Source of the DNA: Denitrificimonas halotolerans
Lineage (GTDB): Bacteria > Pseudomonadota > Gammaproteobacteria > Pseudomonadales > Pseudomonadaceae
Direction of reading: 5' to 3'
NCBI RefSeq assembly: GCF_034259425.1
Contig: NZ_JAXIVU010000006.1
Location: 62,001 to 126,000 of the forward strand
Length of the DNA stretch: 64,000 nt
Shown in pieces: positions 17,441-25,690 of this stretch (position 1 is the stretch's first letter; every line of letters begins with the position of its first letter). A program made the position numbers and the translations under genes. The notes under the pieces were generated by a model, which was given only the letters and a program-made list of their open reading frames with translations, was not told the DNA's origin and did not search any database.

Positions 17441-17722
17441 ATGAATAAGTCCGAATTGATCGAGCGCATTGTTGACCGACAAGAACAGCTAGCTGTGCGA
17501 GATGTTGAATTGGCAGTTAAAGCGATGTTGGAGCAGATGACGCAAGTATTGTCTTCTGGGCAGCGTATTGAGGTGCGTGGTTTTGGAAGTTTTTCGGTGA
17601 ATTATCGTGCACCCCGCATCGGACGTAATCCTAAGACCGGAGAGGAAGTTCAATTGCCAGGTAAATACGTTCCGCACTTTAAACCTGGTAAAGAGTTGCG
17701 TGACCGAGTGAATGATGGGTAA
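17441..17722 (+). CDS. ihfB: Integration host factor beta subunit
   Basis: The 93-residue DNA-bending protein belongs to the HU/IHF family and pairs with IhfA. The signature GFGSFSVNYRAPRIGRNPKTGE and the DNA-intercalating region RNPKTGE are intact, and the YVPHFKPGKELRDRVN C-terminus is typical of the beta subunit. In most gamma-proteobacteria rpsA lies directly upstream; here nfuA and a candidate RNA do. Confidence 0.94.
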   Translation: MNKSELIERIVDRQEQLAVRDVELAVKAMLEQMTQVLSSGQRIEVRGFGSFSVNYRAPRIGRNPKTGEEVQLPGKYVPHFKPGKELRDRVNDG

Positions 17723-17758
17723 CCTGAAGCCTTAGGCTGGATGACTGCAGAGGAATGT

Positions 17759-18112
17759 ATGCAAAATTTTAAACGTTTATTAGTTATTGTGATTGCACTG
17801 GTGTTGGCGGCCAGCGTCGTGTTCTTTACCCTAGAAAATCGTACTCCTATACAGCTGGTGTTTTTTGGTTGGTTAACGCCAGAACTGCCTATTGCACTTT
17901 TTGTAATGAGTGCTTTTGTGCTTGGCTTGATCCTTGGCCCGCTGATTTCTTGGTGGCCACATCAGCGTTTACGCATGCGCTATAGCAAGCAGGCTAAGCA
18001 ATTGAAAGCCTGTGAGCAGCGCATCAAGGTATTACAAACGAGTGAAGAAAGTGAAACTGAAGCTCAAGCGCCTGCATTACCTACTGCAGGTGCACCTTCA
18101 AAAGTATCTTGA
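17759..18112 (+). CDS. LapA-domain (DUF1049) inner-membrane protein
   Basis: The 117-residue protein has two N-terminal membrane helices (residues about 5-25 and 40-62), the LENRTPIQLVFFGW motif of LapA-type proteins, and a cytoplasmic coiled tail. E. coli LapA works with LapB in control of lipopolysaccharide assembly. It follows ihfB by 36 bp, the order seen in Pseudomonas. The start at 17759 has AGAGGA five bases upstream; an upstream ATG would add six residues. Confidence 0.8.
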   Translation: MQNFKRLLVIVIALVLAASVVFFTLENRTPIQLVFFGWLTPELPIALFVMSAFVLGLILGPLISWWPHQRLRMRYSKQAKQLKACEQRIKVLQTSEESETEAQAPALPTAGAPSKVS

Positions 18113-18119
18113 ATGAAAT

Positions 18120-18162
18120 TAACACTGACCGCCAGCTTGATTTATGCTGACGGTCAGTGTGC
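18120..18162. terminator. Bidirectional stem-loop between converging genes
   Basis: ACACTGACCGCCAGC pairs with GCTGACGGTCAGTGT (one mismatch) around a short loop between the lapA-like gene and dgt, which converge here. There is no clear T-run. Confidence 0.65.
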
Positions 18163-19494
18163 TTATATAGGGCTTGAGCGACCTGTCATTTCTCGTGCCA
18201 TTTCTGTTGCATAGCTATCTGTCATTCCGCCGATAAAGTCAATAATGCGCATGAAAGATTGGTAAAGTGTCCATTCGGGTTTTGGGGCCGCATGCCCAAG
18301 TAAATCAAAAATGCGTCGGTTTTTGAAAGATAAGCTGCCTTGCTGATACTGTTCTAAAGCAGCGCCACAAAAAGCATTGAGTAAAATCTCTAAAGTGGTG
18401 TAAGCACCAATTTCATGCAAGGTTTTACGCTTGTCTTGGAAAATCTTTTCACGAGCTAATGCTTTCGCATTGATGACGCAGGTTTTTGCAGGTCCGTGCA
18501 TATGTTCAACCAAATCACCTTTTAATGTACCAGCCATGAGTGCCGGCAGTTGTTCCACAAAAGCTTGCGCAGCAGCGTTGGTCAGGTGCTCTATTGCTTT
18601 TCCACGCAAGATAGCTAGCTTTCTACGTCGAGAGTCCAGTGGGCCGAGTAGGCGGTAGGTCTCTGGCAGATCATCGCCTACCAAGTCCAGTAGCAGTGCT
18701 TCTACCTCAGAGTATTTCAGTAGATCCATTTCAATGCCGTCTTCTAGATCGATTAAGCCATAGCAAATATCATCGGCTGCTTCCACTAAATACACTAAAG
18801 GGTGGCGCGCCCAATGTTCATCATCTAGTTTCGGAATGCCCAGTTTCCTGGTGATTTTTTCAAGCAACAATAACTCACTTTGATAGCTGCCAAATTTTTG
18901 TTTTTTATAGCCTTGAGCATTGGCATACTTGGAACTCCAAGGGTATTTGCAAAAAGCACCTAAAGTGGCGTAAGTCAGGCGCATGCCACCGTCAAACTGG
19001 TGGTACTCAAGTTGAGTAAGTACACGAAAACCTTGAGCATTGCCTTCAAAGTTTAAGAAGTCTTCACGTTCTGCTGTGCTCATGGCATCAAGCCAGTTAT
19101 TGCTATTGGCTTGATGAAACCAATGGCGAATGGCATCTTCTCCTGAATGGCCAAAAGGAGGATTGCCAATGTCGTGTGCAAGGCAGGCCGATTGTACAAT
19201 CATGCCTAAATCGCTCGGCTCGCACCATGGAGGCAAATCTGCGCGAATCATTTCTGCAACGCGCATAGCTAAAGAGCGACCGACACAGCTGACTTCTAAG
19301 GAATGGGTGAGGCGTGTATGAATATGATCGTTGCTAGAAACAGGGTGCACTTGGGTTTTTCGGCCAAGGCGTCGAAATGCGCCGGAAAAAATAATCCGAT
19401 CGTGATCTTTATGAAAAGGGCTACGGCCCAGTTCTTCGGTGCTGTGAGAGGTTTTACCTAGACGTTCACGATTTAATAACAGATGCCAATCCAT
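18163..19494 (-). CDS. dgt: Deoxyguanosinetriphosphate triphosphohydrolase-like protein
   Basis: The 443-residue HD-domain enzyme hydrolyses dGTP or other dNTPs to the nucleoside and triphosphate. Metal ligands are visible as H64 (RLTHSLEV), H107-D108 (CLAHDIGNPPFGHSGEDAI) and a later aspartate in AADDICYG. The length matches the Pseudomonas dGTPase-like protein. It lies downstream of the three YqjD/E/K-like genes, the same arrangement as PA3040-PA3043. Confidence 0.9.
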   Translation of the reverse strand: MDWHLLLNRERLGKTSHSTEELGRSPFHKDHDRIIFSGAFRRLGRKTQVHPVSSNDHIHTRLTHSLEVSCVGRSLAMRVAEMIRADLPPWCEPSDLGMIVQSACLAHDIGNPPFGHSGEDAIRHWFHQANSNNWLDAMSTAEREDFLNFEGNAQGFRVLTQLEYHQFDGGMRLTYATLGAFCKYPWSSKYANAQGYKKQKFGSYQSELLLLEKITRKLGIPKLDDEHWARHPLVYLVEAADDICYGLIDLEDGIEMDLLKYSEVEALLLDLVGDDLPETYRLLGPLDSRRRKLAILRGKAIEHLTNAAAQAFVEQLPALMAGTLKGDLVEHMHGPAKTCVINAKALAREKIFQDKRKTLHEIGAYTTLEILLNAFCGAALEQYQQGSLSFKNRRIFDLLGHAAPKPEWTLYQSFMRIIDFIGGMTDSYATEMAREMTGRSSPI

Positions 19495-19524
19495 AGGGTC
19501 CCTCTAGAACTTTATTGTGTGCTG

Positions 19525-19875
19525 TTATTGTGTTGTATTACTTGGCTGATCTGACTTAGCTTGGTTTGCAGAAGTATTGGCTGTGGTTAGAAACAGTGGT
19601 AGCAAGCTGGAGACGATCCGTAATGCAGGTAAGAAAGAACCTATTGAGTGTCGCTTGCGTGCAATGAAAAAGCCAGCTAAGGAAACACCTATAACCATGA
19701 GTAAGGGGTTGCTGTTTTGTGCGATGCTTTTCTTGTAGTTACGTAGCTTTTCCATCGGCTTTAAGAGAATTAATCCTTCATGGCGTATTTTTTGACGGTT
19801 GAGTTCAAGGCGCATTTGAATCAATTGTTTGCGTAAAACGAGGGGGTCTTGTTTTTTATGTGTCAGGTTACTCAT
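19525..19875 (-). CDS. YqjK-like small membrane protein
   Basis: The 116-residue protein has a charged N-terminal helix, a membrane segment around residues 56-72 (NPLLMVIGVSLAGFFIA), and a second hydrophobic stretch near 80-97. It overlaps the preceding holin-like gene by 4 bases. Assignment rests mainly on position after YqjD- and YqjE-like genes; function is unknown. Confidence 0.65.
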   Translation of the reverse strand: MSNLTHKKQDPLVLRKQLIQMRLELNRQKIRHEGLILLKPMEKLRNYKKSIAQNSNPLLMVIGVSLAGFFIARKRHSIGSFLPALRIVSSLLPLFLTTANTSANQAKSDQPSNTTQ

Positions 19876-20240
19876 GGTAAGAGTTGCTCCTTTGTTTTCT
19901 TTAGTTCTTGTAAAGAAGCACTAAAGGGAGGCTGGGCATGATTGTGTGCAGACTTCAAGCGCCAGATACAAAATAGTCCTGAGCAGGCATAAAATATGGA
20001 CATAGCAATCAGTAATAGGTAGTCATAGCGATCCCAGAGTAAAACGATTAATAGTGCATTCAACAATAAAAACAACATAAAGGCGCAAGCAGCAGTGATG
20101 CCGAGCCAAAGCAGTTGCTGACTGCTGTGGCGTTTTTGCTCTTGTAACTCAAGGACAAAAAGCTCTGCGTGATCACTGATTAAATCCAGTGTCGCGGCGC
20201 CTAGGCGCCGCGATGTGTTGGAAAAATCTTGTTCAGCCAT
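19872..20240 (-). CDS. YqjE-like (phage holin superfamily III, DUF1469) membrane protein
   Basis: The 122-residue protein has an amphipathic N-terminus and two closely spaced membrane helices (about 45-66 and 72-92). This matches the YqjE family, whose biochemical role is unknown. It lies one base after the DUF883 gene and overlaps the YqjK-like gene. Confidence 0.75.
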   Translation of the reverse strand: MAEQDFSNTSRRLGAATLDLISDHAELFVLELQEQKRHSSQQLLWLGITAACAFMLFLLLNALLIVLLWDRYDYLLLIAMSIFYACSGLFCIWRLKSAHNHAQPPFSASLQELKKTKEQLLP

Positions 20241-20241
20241 A

Positions 20242-20556
20242 TCAACGCCTTGAGACTAATAAGCCCAACAAGAAGCCCACTCCAGCGCCAATGGCTAGAG
20301 ATTGTAATGGGTGCTCGCGTACATACTCTTCACTGCTATGGATGGCTTCTTTTCCACGCTCACGTAAGGCATGCTCGGTTGAACCTAGTGCTTTACGAGC
20401 GCGCTGGAGGCTTGAGTTGATTTGCTCGCGTAACTCTTCGGCTTTGTCACCAGAAAGTTCTACAGAGTGCTGTAGGAGTTGCTCTGTATCCGATACTAAG
20501 GCTTTAAATTCAGCCAATAATTGATCGTTATCGGTGTTGATGTTTTTTTTCGCCAT
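20242..20556 (-). CDS. DUF883 (YqjD/ElaB) ribosome-associated inner-membrane protein
   Basis: The 104-residue protein has a long charged coiled-coil region (residues 10-75) and a C-terminal membrane anchor of the glycine-rich type (SLAIGAGVGFLLGLLVSRR). E. coli YqjD and ElaB are tail-anchored and bind ribosomes in stationary phase. It is the first gene of a three-gene group with YqjE- and YqjK-like genes, with dgt downstream. Confidence 0.85.
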   Translation of the reverse strand: MAKKNINTDNDQLLAEFKALVSDTEQLLQHSVELSGDKAEELREQINSSLQRARKALGSTEHALRERGKEAIHSSEEYVREHPLQSLAIGAGVGFLLGLLVSRR

Positions 20557-20656
20557 GATAGATGTGCTCCTAAAGTGGACTCGATTTTATATGCATAGGA
20601 TTAGAGTCACTCTAACGATAACAGGTTCAACTTTAAATATAAGTCTTTATAGAATA

Positions 20657-20692
20657 GAAAATAAGCCCGCGTAAGGTGCGGGCTTATTTTGT
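20657..20692 (-). terminator. Rho-independent terminator of the OprD-family porin gene
   Basis: AAATAAGCCCGC pairs with GCGGGCTTATTT around a short loop, 14 bases beyond the porin stop codon. On the minus strand it ends in a run of T and A. Confidence 0.88.
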
Positions 20693-20705
20693 GCATAGGT
20701 ACAGC

Positions 20706-21992
20706 TTATAGCAGTGGGATGGTATAGCTGACAATCAAACGGTTTTCGTCTCTATCACCGTCGCTGATTACATTAGAGCGCAAGGTTGAGTTACGCCATT
20801 TAACACCTAAGTTTTTCATGGGGCCGTCTTGAAAAACATAAGTGATATCGGTATCACGTTCCCATTCCTTACCACGAGACTTATTTGGCCCCATGTAAAC
20901 ATTGCTACCTTTGACGTATCGGGTCATTAGGCTTAAGCCGGGAACGCCAAGACCGGCAAAGTTATAGTCGTAACGTGCTTGCCATGATTTCTCATCTGTA
21001 TTTGCAAAGTCACGTTGTTGAATATAGTTGGTTAGGAATGGATCGGTGGTCTTTAGGTATGCGTAACCAGTATCCCCCGACATTTTTTGGAAGCCTAAAC
21101 CGAAGCTGTTGTAACCCAGTTTATAGGTCAACATGCTAGAAAAAGCGTTATTATCGATACCGCTATTGTCATCTTCTTTGGTTTTTGCATAACGTAAATC
21201 GACTTTGAGCGACTGGGTGTTAGCAATAGGTAGGGTAAAGACACCATTAAGAATGTGTTGCTTGTAGACACCGTCAAGTTGACCAAAGTGGTAGCCAGTG
21301 GCCAGCTGATCGCTCCAGTTGTAGGAACCACTGAAAAAATTAAATTTACTGCTTACATCCTTGTTCGTTTTGGAGTACTTAATTGTGTCGCGTTTGCCAT
21401 TGTTAAGGCTAATCTTCATTGACTCATTATTGGTTGAGTTTCGTTGGTTGTCACGCTCCAATTGACCAAAATTCAGTGTTAAATTGTCAATATCATGACT
21501 GGTGAGTTGCAGGCCTTGAAAAGTTTGTGGTAACAAACGGCCATCACCTGCAGATACTACAGGTAACTTAGGCATTAAAGTACCGGCTCTGAGTGTTGTC
21601 TCAGATATGCGAAATTTTGCTGCAGCTCCGATTTCTCCGTAGCTACTTGGTACATTATTTTTACGGTTCTTCGGTAAAAGCAAATCTGTTCCTGAAGTGC
21701 CGCCGCCTGAATCAAGTTTAAAGCCAGTAAAACCATAGGCATCAATACCAACACCCACGGTGCCTTCAGTAAAACCTGATTCGTAGCGCAGTAAGAAACC
21801 CTGCGCCCATTCTTCGGCTTTTGATGGCGATTCATTCGATGCGTTGCGGAAATCTCGATTCATATAAAAGTTGCGCAGCTCTAAGTTTGCTTTGCTATCT
21901 TCGATAAAAGCAGCCTGTGCTGTTATTGGGATACTTAGAGCAACGGCCAAGGTGCTTAAGCTGATTGAACGTGCTAACGGTTTGATTTTCAT
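20706..21992 (-). CDS. OprD-family outer-membrane porin (first copy)
   Basis: The 428-residue protein has a signal peptide (residues 1-27, ending ITAQA), the typical OprD N-terminus FIEDSKANLELRNFYMNRDFR, alternating beta-strands, and the C-terminal motif NRLIVSYTIPLL for barrel assembly. OprD-family porins take up small solutes such as amino acids or aromatic acids; the substrate is not predictable. The start at 21992 has CGGAGAA upstream; the longer ORF adds ten unlikely residues. A paralogue lies at 33399. It is a single-gene unit. Confidence 0.88.
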   Translation of the reverse strand: MKIKPLARSISLSTLAVALSIPITAQAAFIEDSKANLELRNFYMNRDFRNASNESPSKAEEWAQGFLLRYESGFTEGTVGVGIDAYGFTGFKLDSGGGTSGTDLLLPKNRKNNVPSSYGEIGAAAKFRISETTLRAGTLMPKLPVVSAGDGRLLPQTFQGLQLTSHDIDNLTLNFGQLERDNQRNSTNNESMKISLNNGKRDTIKYSKTNKDVSSKFNFFSGSYNWSDQLATGYHFGQLDGVYKQHILNGVFTLPIANTQSLKVDLRYAKTKEDDNSGIDNNAFSSMLTYKLGYNSFGLGFQKMSGDTGYAYLKTTDPFLTNYIQQRDFANTDEKSWQARYDYNFAGLGVPGLSLMTRYVKGSNVYMGPNKSRGKEWERDTDITYVFQDGPMKNLGVKWRNSTLRSNVISDGDRDENRLIVSYTIPLL

Positions 21993-22213
21993 TGGCTTGG
22001 TTCTCCGAGGGAGCAGGTGCAATTATTAAAATTATTATTGTGTAGCAGGGGCACTAAAGCATGAGTGTGACTGTGAGGTCATTTAGACATAGGTCGAAAA
22101 ATATTAGTGATCAATAGACAGATGCGGCAGGCTGTCTTGTAGCTGAAGGTGGGTGTTGAGTCCCTTTTTAATTTAAAACTGGCACACTATGCTTATTTGT
22201 ATGGAATCTAGCG

Positions 22214-25200
22214 ATGTCGGCGAATCAAATACTGCAGCCTGGCTTTATTGTTGTTCACAGTAATCACCTCGAAGAGCTGCGTGAGTTGGTGGTACAGTGG
22301 ATCCAATTGAACCCTTTATATGCCCTCGAAAATGAGCATATTTTAGTACAGAGTAACGGCATAGCTCAGTGGTTGAAGTTGGCTTTAGCCGCGGACAATG
22401 GTTGTGGGATTGCAGCAGGATTACAAGTCGGATTGCCTGCGCGCTTTATTTGGCAAGTGTATCGTCAAGTGTTAGGTACAGAAACTATTGCTAAAAGCTC
22501 ACCCTTTGATAAAGCCCCTCTGACATGGCGTTTAATGCGCTTATTGCCACAGGTCATTGAGCAACCAGTTTTCGCTCCGCTGCGTAGTTTTTTAGGTCAT
22601 GACCCTGACATGCGAAAACGTTATCAATTGGCTGAGCGTTTAGCGGATCTATTCGACCAGTATCAGGTGTACCGTTCTGATTGGCTTAAGGACTGGGCAG
22701 CGGGACATGATCAGTTACGTCAGCTAGAGGGGCAACCGCACGTTAATGCAGAAAAAGAGCAGGCACGTCAGCCCACAGTAGAATGGCAGGCGGCACTGTG
22801 GCGTGTATTGATTGATGACATTGGTGAAGATGAAGTTCATAGCAGTCGTGCTGCTGTACATCCACGCTTTATCAGTGCCATGCAAGCTTTAGATGAAGCA
22901 CCTGCAGGATTACCACGACGCATCATTGTTTTCGGTATTTCTTCTTTGCCAGCGCAAATGGTGGAAGCCTTGGCGGCCATAAGTCGTTTTAGTCAGGTTA
23001 TGCTTTGTGTGCACAATCCTTGTCAGTTCCATTGGGCAGACATTGTGGAGGATAAGCAGTTATTGCGCCATGAATACCGTCGGCAAAAGCGTAAAGATGA
23101 CTTTCCTGAAGTACTTTCTATGGAACAGCTGCATCAGTTTGCTCACCCGCTATTAGCTGCATGGGGTAAGCAAGGCCGTGATTATATCAGTTTGCTTGAT
23201 CAGTATGATGAGTTGGATGCTTACCAGGTGCAATTCAATAGCCAAGGGCAGCGTGTTGACATCTTTGAAGAGGGACGTACCTCAACCCTATTAGAGCAGT
23301 TGCATAATGATATTTTGCATTTGCGTCCCGTAGCGGAGACTCAGCAATTATGGCCTGCTGTTGATTTACATAATGATCATTCTTTACGCTTTCATATTGT
23401 CCACAGCGCGCAACGTGAGGTGGAAGTGTTGCATGATCAATTGTTGGCGCACTTCAATGCCGATCCGACACTCAAACCACGCGATATCATTGTTATGGTA
23501 CCGGACATCAACAGCTACGCTCCGCATATTCAGGCCGTGTTTTCTCAGTACGCTCGTGATGATATGCGCTATATTCCCTTCACTGTCTCAGATCAGACAG
23601 AGCAAAGTACCGAGCCTTTATTGATTGCCTTGCAAGAGTTGCTGCGTTTACCAGAATCACGCCTAACTATGACAGACATTATGGCACTACTCGATGTGCC
23701 AGCAGTGCGGGAGCGTTTTAGTATTGCAGAGGCGCATTTACCTCTCTTGCAAAATTGGCTGGCTGGTGCCGGAGTACGTTGGGGGCTAAATGCGCAACAC
23801 CGTGAAAACTTTGATCTGCCTGCAGGGCTAGCGCAAAACACTTGGGACTTTGGTTTGCAAAGGATGTTGCTAGGGTATGCTATGGGGGAAAGCGATGCCT
23901 ATGCAGGGATTCAGCCCTACGATGAAGTTGGTGGGTTAGATGCAGCTTTGATTGGTCCTTTAATCCATTTTCTAGATGCTCTTCAGGTGTTGCATGAACA
24001 GCTGCATGCTGAGCACCACTTTGCAGTATGGCGCGATATTTTTATCAACATATTGGATCGGTTTTTCTTAGTGAAAGACGATAGCGATTACTTGCTTGTG
24101 CAACGTATGCGTGAGGCCTGTGAGTTGTGGGCTGAATTGTGTGAGCAAGCAGGGTTAGACGATGCAATCACTTTAGCTGTAGCGCGGGATGCTTGGCTCA
24201 GTAACATTGAACCGGATCATTTAAGTCAGCGGTTTTTAGCGGGTTCAGTTAACTTTTGTACTTTAATGCCTATGCGAGCTATACCGTTTCGTATGGTGTG
24301 CCTTTTGGGTATGAATGATGGTGACTACCCACGCGTGCAAGTCCCTTTAGATTTTGACTTGATGGGTAGTGATTACCGCCCAGGTGATCGATCACGTCGA
24401 GAAGATGATCGTTATTTGTTGTTAGAAGCTTTATTGTCCGCGCGTGAAAACTTGTATGTAAGCTGGGTGGGGCGCAGTGTTCGGGATAACACTGAACGGC
24501 CACCTTCGGTACTTATTGCTCAGTTACGCGATCATATCAAAAGCTGTTGGCATTTAGCGAGTGGGCAGTCTTTATTAGCAGCTTTGACTACAGAGCATCC
24601 TTTACAGCCTTTCAGCCAACACTATTTTACAGGAGAAAATGATAGAGGGTTGTTTACCTATGCTTCGGAGTGGGCAGTGTTGCATCAGGCAACGTCAGAA
24701 CTGAGTTTTGTTGATTTACCGCTTTACGAGCCTGTTGCCGCCACTCATAAAATCACTCCTGACTTGTTGCAGCGTTTTTTAACTGATCCTGTGAAATACT
24801 TTTTTAATGAGCGCCTTAAAGTTTATTTAGATCAAACTGCTTTGGAAGTATATGAGGATGAGCCTTTTGCTTTAGATGGTTTACAGCGCTTTATCGTGCA
24901 GCGTGAGTTGTTAGATGCAGGACGGTATGCAGCGGCGGATGCAGATTTCTTTGAGGCTTTACAGCGGCGCAGTGAAGTGCTGCAGCGCAGTGGTGTTTTA
25001 CCTCTACAGGCGTATGGTGATCAGTTACGAGAGACGTTAATTGAGCCTTTATTGCCTCAACTGGAGCATTATCGTAGTTATTGCCAAATTTGGTCACAAG
25101 AGGAAACTACACCGCGAATGATTGATCTGCAGGTGGAGCATGTGCACTTGGAAGGTTGGCTTGGTGGTTTGCGTCGTGCCACCCATCAGCATCCACAAGA

Positions 25201-25690
25201 GACTGAGTATGCGCGTATAGAGCTACTGCCGGGCAAGATTTATAGCGGTACAGAACTTCGTTGGCACCGTTTATTACGTCCCTGGGTCCAACATGTACTG
25301 CTCAATGCTTGTGGCATACAGACGCAAACTTTGGTGTTTGCTCAAGAAAGTAGCATGATGTTCGTTAGCATTGAGCAGGACAGCGCAATCCAGATTGTAC
25401 GAGGGTGGTTGGAAGCTTGGCAGCAGGGAATGAATGCACCTTTGCCTGTTGCTTTAAAAACAGCTATGAGTTTTTTAAAAGATCAAGATGACCATAAAGC
25501 ACAAAGCATTTATGAGGGTGGTTATAACGTGAGTGGTGAAGTGCAAAATAGTGCAGCTTTGGCACGTCAGTTTCCTAGCTATGCTGCTTTACAAGCTGAT
25601 GGTAATTTTAGCCATTGGGCATATCAGCTCTATGGATCTTTATACAATGCCGAAAAAGTGAGTTTGGATCGTCAAGGAGATGCCTTATGA
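22214..25690 (+). CDS. recC: Exodeoxyribonuclease V gamma subunit RecC
   Basis: The 1158-residue protein matches RecC: N-terminal inactive helicase-like domain beginning VVHSNHLEELRELVVQW, the QSNGIAQWLKLALA motif, and a C-terminal nuclease-like domain. RecC recognises Chi and channels the DNA strands in RecBCD. The stop codon overlaps the start of recB (ATGA). It heads the recC-recB-recD operon, the Pseudomonas order. Confidence 0.94.
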   Translation: MSANQILQPGFIVVHSNHLEELRELVVQWIQLNPLYALENEHILVQSNGIAQWLKLALAADNGCGIAAGLQVGLPARFIWQVYRQVLGTETIAKSSPFDKAPLTWRLMRLLPQVIEQPVFAPLRSFLGHDPDMRKRYQLAERLADLFDQYQVYRSDWLKDWAAGHDQLRQLEGQPHVNAEKEQARQPTVEWQAALWRVLIDDIGEDEVHSSRAAVHPRFISAMQALDEAPAGLPRRIIVFGISSLPAQMVEALAAISRFSQVMLCVHNPCQFHWADIVEDKQLLRHEYRRQKRKDDFPEVLSMEQLHQFAHPLLAAWGKQGRDYISLLDQYDELDAYQVQFNSQGQRVDIFEEGRTSTLLEQLHNDILHLRPVAETQQLWPAVDLHNDHSLRFHIVHSAQREVEVLHDQLLAHFNADPTLKPRDIIVMVPDINSYAPHIQAVFSQYARDDMRYIPFTVSDQTEQSTEPLLIALQELLRLPESRLTMTDIMALLDVPAVRERFSIAEAHLPLLQNWLAGAGVRWGLNAQHRENFDLPAGLAQNTWDFGLQRMLLGYAMGESDAYAGIQPYDEVGGLDAALIGPLIHFLDALQVLHEQLHAEHHFAVWRDIFINILDRFFLVKDDSDYLLVQRMREACELWAELCEQAGLDDAITLAVARDAWLSNIEPDHLSQRFLAGSVNFCTLMPMRAIPFRMVCLLGMNDGDYPRVQVPLDFDLMGSDYRPGDRSRREDDRYLLLEALLSARENLYVSWVGRSVRDNTERPPSVLIAQLRDHIKSCWHLASGQSLLAALTTEHPLQPFSQHYFTGENDRGLFTYASEWAVLHQATSELSFVDLPLYEPVAATHKITPDLLQRFLTDPVKYFFNERLKVYLDQTALEVYEDEPFALDGLQRFIVQRELLDAGRYAAADADFFEALQRRSEVLQRSGVLPLQAYGDQLRETLIEPLLPQLEHYRSYCQIWSQEETTPRMIDLQVEHVHLEGWLGGLRRATHQHPQETEYARIELLPGKIYSGTELRWHRLLRPWVQHVLLNACGIQTQTLVFAQESSMMFVSIEQDSAIQIVRGWLEAWQQGMNAPLPVALKTAMSFLKDQDDHKAQSIYEGGYNVSGEVQNSAALARQFPSYAALQADGNFSHWAYQLYGSLYNAEKVSLDRQGDAL

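Noticed and set aside
22175..22200. Sigma-54 promoter before recC (TGGCACACTATGC)
   Set aside because: The GG to GC spacing is two bases too short.
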